Notes under the pieces: generated by a model
What the model was told of the DNA's origin: nothing
The model's database searches: none
The model's input: the letters and a program-made list of their open reading frames with translations, nothing else
Shown here: one piece after another, positions 52,401 through 61,418 of the stretch
Layout: each line of letters starts with the position of its first letter
How positions within the stretch are numbered: position 1 is the first letter of the stretch
Translations under genes and position numbers: made by a program
Source of the DNA: Tenericutes bacterium MO-XQ
GTDB taxonomy: Bacteria; Bacillota_I; Bacilli_A; Acholeplasmatales; Acholeplasmataceae
Assembly (NCBI GenBank): GCA_002838185.1
Contig: CP017948.1
Coordinates: 1,736,001 to 1,800,000 of the forward strand
Reading direction: 5' to 3'
Length of the DNA stretch: 64,000 nt

Positions 52401-53795
52401 AAATATAAACGCCAAATTTCTTCCATTGATAAGGATATCATCACATTTAGTAAACATGTTTTGTGAATCTACCGTTATAATTTCCGGAAAATAGAGAAGT
52501 GCCTCTGTTAGTGCATAAAAATTACCTTTATTTGTTATGATTGAATAAGTATAGTTGTAATACTCGTTATTCAATAAATACTCATTTTCTTCAAAATCGA
52601 ATGAGGATGATACATCTATACCCGAAGAGGCATTGATTGTTTGATCGTTGATATCAATCATTCCATATAAAATGATTCGACCTTGATTTGTAGTAAATAA
52701 ATATCCACGACTCATAGGAGTTACTCTTATAATCGATTCATTTTCGTTCATCATTGTGATTTCAATCTGATCTACTGTGATTTCGTTATCACTAATCATT
52801 CTACTCAAATATTGATCGCCTTTTTGTGTCGTTAAGAGTGTTGTTACAGGGTCTACAGAGATAGCATTTATAATATATGCATCTTCTAGTTCGGTATTTC
52901 TAAGCTTTATGGGTTCAAATAGTTTTGATGTATGTGATCCATCAATCGAATACATGTCTTCTTTGTATAAATAGAGTCTTCCATCTCTTAAAATAAGATC
53001 ATCAGATATTTTATTCTCTGGAATTTCGAAAGCTATATGTTCATAAGTTACATATGATTTTTGATTTAATTTTGCATAAATCTTTTGATCAACATCCAAT
53101 AAATCTTGATTAAAATCAAAGGTTGACTCAAAGAAAATATCTTTATAATAACCTTCTATGTTTAATCTGTATGCATTAGGTACGACATCACTCATATCAG
53201 GCATCTGATTGTTAGTGACATTAAATTTAAACATCGCATCCTCTGTAAACACAATGGTTAGGACTTGTTCTTGTTCTACTTCCCATTTTGCATATAAAGT
53301 CGTATGATCTCTGATGACTTCTTCATAAATATAGAGTTGTTGATAATCATCATCTTTATACCATCCTGAAAAAACATAACCATCTTTGATGGGTACATAT
53401 ATATTTGGTATTTCATTAATCTTAACATCAATAGCTTTATCAAGACTTGGTACTCCTGTAGAAAAAGTGACTAAAAATGTTTGGTCAATTGATATCCATT
53501 TTGCATAGAGTGTTAATTTGTTATTGTCTAAGAATGTTTGAGATGACACCTCATCAATAAAACTATCATCTAAATACCATCCCATGAACTCATAACCATC
53601 TTTTGTTGATTCTGGTAAATCAAATTCCAAATCTGATTTATCATAAGTTATAGACTCAATTGATGATCCGCCATTGGTTTCAAAATCGATGGTAACCTTA
53701 TTTTTATCTTGACATCCAGCCAAAATAACCATCAGTACAATGATGATTACCATCAATTTAATTGTTTTTACAATATCTTTATATGTATATTTCAT
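49500..53795 (-). CDS. giant surface lipoprotein 1 with InlB-type and RCC1-like repeats
   Basis: The 1431-aa protein has a lipobox (ILAGC, Cys 28). Two Listeria-Bacteroides (InlB B-type) repeats follow near residues 33-97 and 105-172, each ending LYAKW. The middle (about 260-610) contains repeated GYLFTTNQGRI, SIITNKGNFY, YLTTDGKFFM, YFITNQNRIF and LLQTTTGKMYI units that resemble RCC1-type propeller strands. The C-terminal half is an array of degenerate InlB-like repeats whose last strand reads DQTIYIK instead of LYAKW. AGGGGG precedes the ATG. It is a paralogue of the next gene and lies 34 bases after it. A role in surface binding is inferred. Confidence 0.75.
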   Translation of the reverse strand: MKYTYKDIVKTIKLMVIIIVLMVILAGCQDKNKVTIDFETNGGSSIESITYDKSDLEFDLPESTKDGYEFMGWYLDDSFIDEVSSQTFLDNNKLTLYAKWISIDQTFLVTFSTGVPSLDKAIDVKINEIPNIYVPIKDGYVFSGWYKDDDYQQLYIYEEVIRDHTTLYAKWEVEQEQVLTIVFTEDAMFKFNVTNNQMPDMSDVVPNAYRLNIEGYYKDIFFESTFDFNQDLLDVDQKIYAKLNQKSYVTYEHIAFEIPENKISDDLILRDGRLYLYKEDMYSIDGSHTSKLFEPIKLRNTELEDAYIINAISVDPVTTLLTTQKGDQYLSRMISDNEITVDQIEITMMNENESIIRVTPMSRGYLFTTNQGRIILYGMIDINDQTINASSGIDVSSSFDFEENEYLLNNEYYNYTYSIITNKGNFYALTEALLYFPEIITVDSQNMFTKCDDILINGRNLAFIFVSNYTLSYLTTDGKFFMIYLDDIFYDVDMSNMLNEGEQFVDLKGGYFITNQNRIFSFNAYQQIINLSETVFSDLDIEYYKFNNETRDLLLQTTTGKMYIYTNRLMDITEQFSNYPFDVSDIDDQLRFIYQGDQFEYEITSDGLINTYNYGFIEINILGAYDQGDKIDLEPYMDEVYQVSGYLKDGSIFVKDQLLVNEDLHLSLIYHDVYLGTVRLSVLGNSYVFDAMLGSEITENDLESFIPEAYEIDYIQYSNFKSSLGTPFVVTRDMSLNVVTKPKEEALEVDIKFISGDFIFDFDKQYGLENDPLGRVISIRNPYRYEIDFISYDLEGLDVYYPTDKLTQDINLYVHLKEETTQTLTLHFNQDTTFTSSYSYIPTSRIIANLISNYYDTPFDSKLIEGLYIDEAMTIPYVPSDQVSDLELWVKINVEQQLRIYEMVDGEIVDAYEPFVFNLEDMSLFKSDILTLEIDTYYEIDEVYYDQGLTQVVLDNDIIDQSVYQLFVTTKPVEPVTFTMHLYNAFSSTYIDSIAVDYRGEYIEDTVSAYGYVLLGLFDSDAFDRSFTGDFEDGIEVYAEVFDDVFTLEIINIDLDQTHVMKHPYSFGLSKAIINVYLSTVDPLYESYEMFLDEALTMPVTEQLIDDDLTIYIKKNVMNYHHVIFDFMNDDQSYELYIENNAIIDQSYVVDDIYKFINPVYFNYDAMLYTDELLTEEVDELTMTSDQTIYIKTILPRTYDITYKDIHTNEIITVISYTEDHTFNALAFLYNFYEIPFNYSNILVINLYADQEMSQNIEIVEVNQDVVIYVDQRSPEIYEITYQFNNESLEDLVINVSEKASIDHPEIRRVLYDYYGDDVSIEYDLYDIGTMMPIEDYRPKTMTIGVYTHVKDVHTVEFIYKDSYGINYYFYERFIDGIVMDKKVFYGTLIDNPYYQNIKFYLTDQLINGTYTMNANESRTYYIDIEEINVP

Positions 53796-53829
53796 GGTTG
53801 TTCCCCCTTCTTTTTATACATGCATTCAT

Positions 53830-56800
53830 TTAATATCTTCTTACTACTTTTAAATAAAGTGTCATGTCTCCTCCAACAACAACCGTTAACGATCCATCAG
53901 TCATCGCTTCATCCGTATAGAAATAAACATCATAACTATATGGATCTTCAAATAGTTTACCAAAGAATAAAGAATCTTCTAAAATGTCTCCTTCTTTAAA
54001 TAGTAAATGTTCACTTATTTTATTTCCATCAAGTTCATAAATGAACTCTACAACATATATGGGTTTAACTATGATTTCTACATTAATTACATCTCTTACA
54101 GGAGAAGGCGTCAAATAAAACTCTAATTGTTGCATTGGATCATAGTGTTTATAAATATAATTAAATAATTCATCTTGGTAAAGACTATCTGTTTCATAAA
54201 CTTCTAAAATAAGGTCGTCTAAACCGGAGTCACTAAAATCGTATGTGTATGTTATAATTTCTGGAATCCTATTTACAACATAATATGTTTTGTCGCTATC
54301 TATATCATCAACAGAAATTGGCATTGTCAATGCTTCATCTTCATAAAACTCAGTGATAAAAACATCTCTGAACTGATAAGGAACACTCATTTGATTATAA
54401 AAATACTCAGATAAAACATATTTTAAACTAGCAGTACTGCTTATTTCGCTTACACTAAGTATTTCAGAAGTTTCTCCATCAATAAATGTTATATTATAAT
54501 ATTGAATTTCAGCAATGTGAATGTAGATTTCATCAATCTCACTAGGCACAAACCCACTAATTTCTGATGTCATTTCTGCATCCTCATAAACATTGACTGG
54601 GTACTGATAAAAATCTTCGTATCTCATTGCTAGTTGTCTATAAATAAAACCATGAACATCTATATACTGGTTATCATAAACATAAACGGTAAATGAATCC
54701 TCATAAAAACCACTCACATTAAACGTTACTGGAATTAATGCTTCTTCTAATACATGTTTAATGTAAAATGTTCGATTCTCATTAATTTTCATCTCAAATA
54801 CCATCTGAGTTAACTCTTCATCACTATACATATTAAAATCTTTTATCATAGGATTTTGGTTGATCAAAAATGCATGGATTGCATCAAAGTTTAACATTTC
54901 ATCAGAAGGATACTTAAGTTCATAGGTCTCACCTAAATCTGTATCTATAAGTGTTAAATTAACATATGATGCATCTGCAATTCCATATAGCTCTAACCCT
55001 TCATAAGTCTCACCATAATATCTAGCATCAAATTGATCACTGGTAAATAATCTAACGTCATCATAACCACTTAGTAACAAGTAATATGATACCCCATAAT
55101 AGCGATCATAAACATCAATCGTTTCAATATAAGTTTTTGATAAATCATACATATGTACTTTTACTTGAACACCCTCTATAAACTCAGAAGTGTAGTAAAA
55201 AATCCATTGTTGGTCTAAATCTAGAACATCAGTATCAACAGGTAATTCTAAATTAATATCATGATAAAGATTTCCAACATCATATGGATGACTTTGATAA
55301 ATGATATCCATAAGATTCTGTTTTGTTAAAATGTCTTTCTCGTTCCATAAAATGTAATAGTCATCAACGATATTTCCTAGTAAATCAACCTCATATAGTT
55401 GAATATAAGTTAATAAATCATATGTAATCCAAATGCTCATACTTTGATCAGCTATATACCCGTCATTTATCACTTCTGTTTTTAACTCATCAAAAAACAT
55501 CTCTATATCAAACACAGGATAATATTCACCATAATAATAATCAATTATACTTATGATTCTATATTTTGTGATTTCAAAATCAAAGTTAAAAGGAAGTTCA
55601 ATGACTTCTGTATCATTTAAATAAATGGTTAAATATTTAGATTCCTTAAGTTTTGTAGATGCGTACAGTGATAAACCAGGTTCAACTGTTTGATTTGGAT
55701 CATATAAAGCTGTCATATCAGCATCTAAAAAGATTTCATCAACAACATAAGGCCAAGGGTCGATTCGATCTACTATATCTTTTAAAAGGTCACCCTCTAA
55801 ACCATAATATGTTTCTTTCCCATAATATAAGGCTTCTGATGAGAAATGAATGTCAATTGGAATAGCTTCTTCTTTAATTTTTGTATAGACGTTGATGCTC
55901 ATTGGAAATGTTTGATCTAAAGTTTCAAATGGAAGTTCAATTTTAACACGGTAATTTTCTTCATAAATGAAATCAATGATTTCTGTGTTATTTAAAAAAG
56001 GTTCTATATCCTCTATTGTGATGGTTTGACCACTTCTATATCTTAAGAGCCCTTTTACTTCTCCATTAATTTTAATAGTAGCTGAATTTTCATCATTATA
56101 TTCCCCATATAGTTTCATGGTTATATCATATTCAGTCATGGTTATATATCCTGGTTTTTCATCAGATGGATTGTACAAATAGCCAGAAAGTTCATAGTTA
56201 TCATCTTGATAGGTTTCAATCTTGACTTCTTCACCTACTTCATATGGACCATCTATTCTATAAGTTGAAAATCCAAATGTTGTTTTTTGGATATCCTCAT
56301 ATTTATCAAACTTGTAATATGAATTTCCATATTCAAGATAAAAACCTTGATGTAAGGTGATATCATCAAACTCGATGCCAAGTCGATCAAAATGATATGT
56401 TAGATCACGTATAAACCCTTCTGATTGTGAAAAAATATCATTTTCAGATGTGTGCATATACATGATTTTTCTATCATCTGAGATTTTAAATGACTCAATG
56501 GTTAAATCATGAGCCAAAAGTTGATCTATCCTATATGCATATTGATTTGTATTTATCTTAAATAATCTACCAAGGTTTGTTAAAAGCGTATCATCAAAAA
56601 CGAGGATGATCTTTTCATCATCTAAAAATTCACCAAAGGATCCTATCAACTCAAAATTATTAAAATCTTTCAAAATATAATGTCCCTGCTCTGTTAATAT
56701 ATTAACAAAATCTTTACTCATATATACATAAATGATTGGGTCATTTTCACGATATAAATATGTAATTTCCATAAAGTCTTGATTTAAATCATCAATTGTC

Positions 56801-58119
56801 ATATCAAATATATCATATGTCCATAATAAAGCTGTTAATGAGAAAACTCTACCCTTTGTTGTCGTTAAACTCATGGTCATGTTGACTTGATTTGTTATAT
56901 CAAATGATTCATCTTCATCTAACTGAAACTCATCTGATACATCAACCTTATTATAATTTTTACTATGTGTTTGATAGATAATTTCACCATCAATAATTAC
57001 TCTTTGTTGATCAGTTAAATATACATATGCATCTCCAAATGGAACGATTTGTATGACTTTTTCATCATTGTTTAAATCAACGTATGATTCCATGTCTTCT
57101 ATGACTGATTCATCTATGAGAAACCAATAAAAAGCAATTTTTTGAGTCCCATCTTTTAAATTAAATAGAAAGATTTGGTCATCTGCAAATGTCTTAACAC
57201 TTTCTATGTGCCCTTGTATACCGCTTCCCATAATAAGGGTAACTGGTCGCCAAATTTGCGCAGTTTCATTTGATGTCTTGTGTTGGACTTTTCTATCTTT
57301 AAAATATATTGTTCCATCTTTTAATGCATATTCCTCATTGATGATATCATCCATTTGATCAAATGCAATTTCTTCATAAAAAACATAACTACGATAACTA
57401 ACTTTTGCATAAATTGTAAGAGATGATGTGATCTCTGATGACTCATCATATCTCGAGTTCATGGTAGAGTTATAATAATACATCATAATATTTTCAGCTA
57501 AATATGATGGTACAACGCCATCTAACTCAGGCATTTGTCCATCTGTAATGTTAAACTCATATCTTAAATCTTGATTAAAGATGATGGTTAAAACAATATC
57601 TGTTTTTTCTTCCCATTTCGCATATAAAGTAGTGTGTTCATACAAATTCTGTTCATAATCATAAATATTTTCATATAACTCATCTAAATACCAACCTTTA
57701 AAAACATACCCATCTCGCATGGGTGCATATGGTTCAGGTTTACTATTGATTTTTATATCTACAATCTGACTTGATGAATCCTCTAACGTATCATAAGTGA
57801 TGGATATTGTAGTATTTTCATCAACCCACTTCGCATATAAAATAACTTTTTTATCATTGATGTTTGCTGAATCAAAAGTTTCAGTGAACTCTTCATCTAA
57901 AAACCAGCCAGAAAAAGCATATCCTTCTTTAGTTGGTTCAGGTAGATTAGTTATTGGATCATTGATATTAAATATTATATCTTCAATAGGATTGCCCCCA
58001 TTGGTTTCAAACTGAATGGTATATTCATCCCTATCACCACATGCTGATAAAAGCAACAATGATACCACTGCTACTAATATCCAAATAGATTTCTTAAAAC
58101 GATTCATTTTTTTATTCAT
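53830..58119 (-). CDS. giant surface lipoprotein 2 (paralogue of the 49500-53795 gene)
   Basis: The 1429-aa protein starts at 58119, behind GGAGGGGG; the upstream in-frame ATG at 58146 overlaps the leader. The signal peptide ends SLLLLSAC. Two InlB-type repeats (FETNGGNPIEDIIF and DGYVFKGWYLDELYENIYDYE) precede RCC1-like units such as MSLTTTKGRVFSL and LTNLGRLFKI, then degenerate DMTLYLK-type repeats to the C-terminus. Order and length match the downstream gene, so the pair arose by tandem duplication. A consensus promoter lies in the 3' end of the preceding gene. Both belong to the exported surface proteome. Confidence 0.75.
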   Translation of the reverse strand: MNKKMNRFKKSIWILVAVVSLLLLSACGDRDEYTIQFETNGGNPIEDIIFNINDPITNLPEPTKEGYAFSGWFLDEEFTETFDSANINDKKVILYAKWVDENTTISITYDTLEDSSSQIVDIKINSKPEPYAPMRDGYVFKGWYLDELYENIYDYEQNLYEHTTLYAKWEEKTDIVLTIIFNQDLRYEFNITDGQMPELDGVVPSYLAENIMMYYYNSTMNSRYDESSEITSSLTIYAKVSYRSYVFYEEIAFDQMDDIINEEYALKDGTIYFKDRKVQHKTSNETAQIWRPVTLIMGSGIQGHIESVKTFADDQIFLFNLKDGTQKIAFYWFLIDESVIEDMESYVDLNNDEKVIQIVPFGDAYVYLTDQQRVIIDGEIIYQTHSKNYNKVDVSDEFQLDEDESFDITNQVNMTMSLTTTKGRVFSLTALLWTYDIFDMTIDDLNQDFMEITYLYRENDPIIYVYMSKDFVNILTEQGHYILKDFNNFELIGSFGEFLDDEKIILVFDDTLLTNLGRLFKINTNQYAYRIDQLLAHDLTIESFKISDDRKIMYMHTSENDIFSQSEGFIRDLTYHFDRLGIEFDDITLHQGFYLEYGNSYYKFDKYEDIQKTTFGFSTYRIDGPYEVGEEVKIETYQDDNYELSGYLYNPSDEKPGYITMTEYDITMKLYGEYNDENSATIKINGEVKGLLRYRSGQTITIEDIEPFLNNTEIIDFIYEENYRVKIELPFETLDQTFPMSINVYTKIKEEAIPIDIHFSSEALYYGKETYYGLEGDLLKDIVDRIDPWPYVVDEIFLDADMTALYDPNQTVEPGLSLYASTKLKESKYLTIYLNDTEVIELPFNFDFEITKYRIISIIDYYYGEYYPVFDIEMFFDELKTEVINDGYIADQSMSIWITYDLLTYIQLYEVDLLGNIVDDYYILWNEKDILTKQNLMDIIYQSHPYDVGNLYHDINLELPVDTDVLDLDQQWIFYYTSEFIEGVQVKVHMYDLSKTYIETIDVYDRYYGVSYYLLLSGYDDVRLFTSDQFDARYYGETYEGLELYGIADASYVNLTLIDTDLGETYELKYPSDEMLNFDAIHAFLINQNPMIKDFNMYSDEELTQMVFEMKINENRTFYIKHVLEEALIPVTFNVSGFYEDSFTVYVYDNQYIDVHGFIYRQLAMRYEDFYQYPVNVYEDAEMTSEISGFVPSEIDEIYIHIAEIQYYNITFIDGETSEILSVSEISSTASLKYVLSEYFYNQMSVPYQFRDVFITEFYEDEALTMPISVDDIDSDKTYYVVNRIPEIITYTYDFSDSGLDDLILEVYETDSLYQDELFNYIYKHYDPMQQLEFYLTPSPVRDVINVEIIVKPIYVVEFIYELDGNKISEHLLFKEGDILEDSLFFGKLFEDPYSYDVYFYTDEAMTDGSLTVVVGGDMTLYLKVVRRY

Positions 58120-58161
58120 GAGTCCCCCTCCGAATATATAATTCAAAATAATTATTTTTGA

Positions 58162-58893
58162 TTATACGAGATTATTATAATATATTTTTGTTGAATTGTC
58201 AATATTCATCAAACCTAATCTATCTTTATATTTCCCCCACAACCATAAATATATAAAATGTGTTGGGAATAATAAATAACCAAAACCAATAAAATCAAAG
58301 ATAGATCCAGGTAATGCTGGTTCATATATATACATTGCATCTGGATATCCGAGTTTTGCGATGAGGAAAATGCCAACGGTTAGATATCCCATAATACCAA
58401 TAGGTAATAAATAATACTTTTTCATATCTGGCTTTACATATTGTGTTCCAATCATCACAATAATTAAAAACAACATCATGGTGTGGTGTAACAACCCAGT
58501 AATGGTTGGTAAAAAGAAAAACGAGTCATCTTGAACCAAAAAATCAGGATAAATTAAAGTTAAGGTTGCTCCAACGAAACCAACAAATATAGTTGCATGA
58601 AACCAAGGGTGATCTTTCTTAAAAATGAGTCCCCCAATAGATATAGCAAGTGATGAAATGCCACAGTAGCTATAAGGTAAGAACCTTATCCAATGTCCAT
58701 TTTCTAGTAATAATACTACTGTTATTCGATTAAAAACAATCAAAAAGAGTAAAACAGCAGATAGTATACGAATCAGTTTGTAAAGTTCTTCTTCTGTTTT
58801 TAGTCTTTTATAAATCATCATATAACCTAAAAAACCTAATGTTAATGCTACTACAACATATAGTAAATGTTGCCACCCAAATATTTCTACCAT
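58162..58893 (-). CDS. YwaF/TMEM164-like integral membrane protein
   Basis: The 243-aa protein has seven membrane helices. Phrases such as RFLPYSYCGISSLAISIGGLI and TGLLHHTMMLFLIIVMI, with paired His in LLHHTMM, fit the YwaF family, in which a helix His pair is conserved. It is more diverged from the relative at 33419-34282 than the shared topology suggests. It starts behind AGAGGT. The promoter of the giant lipoproteins overlaps its last codons. The function is not known. Confidence 0.65.
   Translation of the reverse strand: MVEIFGWQHLLYVVVALTLGFLGYMMIYKRLKTEEELYKLIRILSAVLLFLIVFNRITVVLLLENGHWIRFLPYSYCGISSLAISIGGLIFKKDHPWFHATIFVGFVGATLTLIYPDFLVQDDSFFFLPTITGLLHHTMMLFLIIVMIGTQYVKPDMKKYYLLPIGIMGYLTVGIFLIAKLGYPDAMYIYEPALPGSIFDFIGFGYLLFPTHFIYLWLWGKYKDRLGLMNIDNSTKIYYNNLV
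58174..58202 (-). promoter_or_regulatory. consensus promoter for the giant lipoprotein pair
   Basis: On the minus strand TTGACA (58202-58197), a 17-bp spacer and TATAAT (58179-58174) are a full sigma-A consensus. It lies in the last codons of the YwaF-like gene and 55 bases before the first lipoprotein start. Confidence 0.8.
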
Positions 58894-58980
58894 ATGAACC
58901 TCTTTGACCGTTACGATTTTGTTTTATTTTATCATAAAAACTCTAAAATAAATAGCCCATTTATAGCCATAGCATTTATA

Positions 58981-59036
58981 TTGACATCCAATATCATTAT
59001 TGTTATACTTATATATACATTAAGGTATGCCTTAAT
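58981..59036 (+). promoter_or_regulatory. promoter and metal-repressor-like operator of the ZIP transporter
   Basis: TTGACA (58981-58986), a 17-bp spacer and TATACT (59004-59009) form a consensus promoter. ATTAAGGTATGCCTTAAT (59019-59036) is an 18-bp inverted repeat (one mismatch in the centre) around the expected transcription start. It resembles the A/T-rich operators of the DtxR/MntR/TroR family. Confidence 0.75.
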
Positions 59037-59051
59037 TTATAGGAGGTTATT

Positions 59052-59837
59052 ATGGACAATCTATTATTAGCATTTTTAGTTACCTTATTTGCTGGTTTAT
59101 CCACTGGTATAGGTAGTTTCTTTGCTTTTGGTAAAAATAAAAATACTAAATTCTTATCATTTGCTTTAGGTTTAAGTGCTGGTGTGATGATATACGTATC
59201 ATTTGTAGATATTTTCCCAAAAGCTTTAGATGCACTATCTCAAGTCTTTTCAGATGATAGAGCGTATCTATATACAACGATTGCATTCTTCTTAGGTATT
59301 GGATTGATTGCACTGATTGACTTTTTGATACCAAAAGAAAGCAATCCTCATGAGCTTCAAGGTCAAGGCGATGATGAATCAAAAAGAAAATCACTATTAA
59401 GAATGGGATTATTTACTGCGCTTGCGATTGCTATTCACAATTTCCCTGAAGGGTTAGCGACATTTGTTGCAACCATCTCAGACGCTGAATTAGGGATTAG
59501 TATAGCAATCGCGATTGCTATTCATAACATTCCAGAAGGTATTGCAGTTGCCATTCCAATCTATCATGCTACGGAATCAAAGAAAAAGGCGATGTTTTGG
59601 ACATTTTTCTCAGGACTTGCTGAGCCACTAGGTGCAGTCATTGGTTACGTTTTATTAAAATCTGTATTTAATGATATGACTTTTGGACTTTTATTTGCGG
59701 GTGTTGCAGGGATTATGGTCTACATCTCTTTAGATGAACTACTACCCTCGGCGGAAAAGTATGGAAAGCATCATTTATCCATCATCGGTTTAGTTGTAGG
59801 CATGATGATTATGGCTTTAAGTCTTATTTTATTATAA
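59052..59837 (+). CDS. ZIP-family divalent metal transporter (ZupT type)
   Basis: The 261-aa protein has eight membrane helices and the ZIP metal-site motifs in helices 4 and 5: HNFPEGLATF near residue 138 and HNIPEGIAVAIP near 160. A charged loop with ESNPHELQG lies between helices 3 and 4. ZupT-type proteins import Zn, Fe or Mn by diffusion or gradient. The promoter holds a metal-box-like palindrome, so it is probably derepressed by metal limitation. AGGAGG precedes the ATG. Confidence 0.92.
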   Translation: MDNLLLAFLVTLFAGLSTGIGSFFAFGKNKNTKFLSFALGLSAGVMIYVSFVDIFPKALDALSQVFSDDRAYLYTTIAFFLGIGLIALIDFLIPKESNPHELQGQGDDESKRKSLLRMGLFTALAIAIHNFPEGLATFVATISDAELGISIAIAIAIHNIPEGIAVAIPIYHATESKKKAMFWTFFSGLAEPLGAVIGYVLLKSVFNDMTFGLLFAGVAGIMVYISLDELLPSAEKYGKHHLSIIGLVVGMMIMALSLILL

Positions 59838-59909
59838 ACATTTAAAACAATATATACATTATATAAATTGTATGCTAAAATAACCTTAAACAATTTTACG
59901 GGGGTAAAA

Positions 59910-60515
59910 ATGAAAGAATCGAAATTTACAGGTAGTGCTTGTGGTTTATTTGGTTGGAATTTATTAATTGTACTTGCGACCTATGCTTTTATAATCCCAG
60001 TTGTCTTTGTCTTACCTAAATATGTGAAGTGGTATTACTCACATGTAACCATTGATGGTGAGCAATTAGAATTCAAATTTGAAGGACCTTGGTGGGGCTA
60101 TTTAGGATGGACATTATTTGTAATCGCTACTTTAGGTCTTGGTGGGCCATATGCAGCCAAAAAAATGGCTCAATGGGAAATACAACACACTCATATCATA
60201 GGTGATACTGAAAGTAATTCTGATTTTGATGGTAGTGCTTGGGGAATCCTAGGATATTCATTATTATCAGTTTTGTCAATTTATGCACTAATATTTCCTT
60301 TTGCATGGATGTATGTAATCTTAAATCGTTGGTACAACAATCACACTGTGATCAGTGGAAAACGATTATCACTTAGACATGATGGACCATGGTTTGGCGT
60401 TTTAGGTTGGATTTTGTTTGCTTTCATCACTTTAGGCATTGGGTCATTTTACGCACAGAAGAAACAAATACAATGGATTTACGCACACACTCATTTCACT
60501 GATTTGATCGAGTAA
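59910..60515 (+). CDS. membrane protein with a duplicated DUF898-like half
   Basis: The 201-aa protein starts at 59910 behind GGGGG. It is a direct repeat of about 100 residues. Both halves run GSACGLFGW or GSAWGILGYS, then a helix, WYYSHVTIDGEQL or WYNNHTVISGKRL, GPWWGYLGW or GPWFGVLGW, TLGLGGPYAAKK or TLGIGSFYAQKK, and HTH. Each half has two helices and a His-Thr-His end. The pattern WY..H...G..L and the TLG..Y ending resembles DUF898 (YjgN-like). The function is unknown; it has its own leader and terminator. Confidence 0.65.
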   Translation: MKESKFTGSACGLFGWNLLIVLATYAFIIPVVFVLPKYVKWYYSHVTIDGEQLEFKFEGPWWGYLGWTLFVIATLGLGGPYAAKKMAQWEIQHTHIIGDTESNSDFDGSAWGILGYSLLSVLSIYALIFPFAWMYVILNRWYNNHTVISGKRLSLRHDGPWFGVLGWILFAFITLGIGSFYAQKKQIQWIYAHTHFTDLIE

Positions 60516-60534
60516 ATTAAGAATGTAATCATTC

Positions 60535-60569
60535 AAAAAAAAGGATGTTAGCACGCTAACATCCTTTTT
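60535..60569. terminator. strong bidirectional terminator
   Basis: AAAAAGGATGTTAGC / GCTAACATCCTTTTT forms a near-perfect 15-bp hairpin with T runs, between two convergent transcription units. Confidence 0.93.
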
Positions 60570-60614
60570 TATTGCATAAAATAATGAACTATATATGCTC
60601 TTCTAATATACCAC

Positions 60615-61418
60615 TTATGCAGTTATATCTTTCTTTCTATAAAAGAACCACGCTGCCCCAAACGATATACCAATAATCAAGACAGATATTAACAAATATA
60701 AAGGTTTAATCATTTCATCATTAACAATCGTCACTGCATTGATATATTCATAAGGTGTAATATATTTTAAATATTCAAACTCTTCAGTAAGTTTACTAAT
60801 AAGATCAATTACATACATCCCAATAACAATACCTAAGGCAATACTTAAGACTTTTCTGGACTTAGTTACAAACACACTAATTAAAAATGATAGACTTGCA
60901 AAAATCATTTGTAATATAAATGGTGCATATGAGAATAATAGCCAAACTGGAACATTTAAATCACCATAAATACTAAAAGCAATCAGTAACACAATACCTA
61001 CAAATGTATTTAATAAAAACAAATTAAGCGCAACTACTAATCCCTTACCAAATAAAATGTGGTCTCTACTAATTGGTTTTGATAATAAGAATTCAACAGT
61101 TTTATCATCTTCTTCTTTAGATAAAATTGATCCACCTAAAATCGCTGCGTAACTCCCACCAATAAGATTAACAAACAAATACCCTTCAACGCCGAACCAT
61201 CCATAAAAATCACTCATGTCAAGTCCACCTTCTCCCATACCAAAGGCTTCTAGAAATTCTTCTGGATAGATACTCAGCATTTCTTCTAACTGAGAAAATG
61301 CATCTTTAAATGCTGGATATAAAAGCAACATAAGTGCAGCCATACCAGCAACAATGGATGCCCACAAAACCAAGCTTTTAAAATTTCTTTTAAATTCAGT
61401 TATGATTAGTCTTTTCAT
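60615..61418 (-). CDS. ABC-2-type transporter permease
   Basis: This 267-aa protein has six membrane helices and the ABC-2 layout: helix 1 near residue 15-35, then ISKEEDDKTVEFLLSKPISR, the conserved E-loop that contacts the ATPase, and two hydrophobic pairs. It overlaps the ATPase gene by four bases. ABC-2 exporters of this kind are usually involved in antibiotic or lipid export. The segment GGLDMSDFYGWFGVEGYLF is extracytoplasmic. No resistance gene is adjacent, so the substrate is open. Confidence 0.87.
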   Translation of the reverse strand: MKRLIITEFKRNFKSLVLWASIVAGMAALMLLLYPAFKDAFSQLEEMLSIYPEEFLEAFGMGEGGLDMSDFYGWFGVEGYLFVNLIGGSYAAILGGSILSKEEDDKTVEFLLSKPISRDHILFGKGLVVALNLFLLNTFVGIVLLIAFSIYGDLNVPVWLLFSYAPFILQMIFASLSFLISVFVTKSRKVLSIALGIVIGMYVIDLISKLTEEFEYLKYITPYEYINAVTIVNDEMIKPLYLLISVLIIGISFGAAWFFYRKKDITA

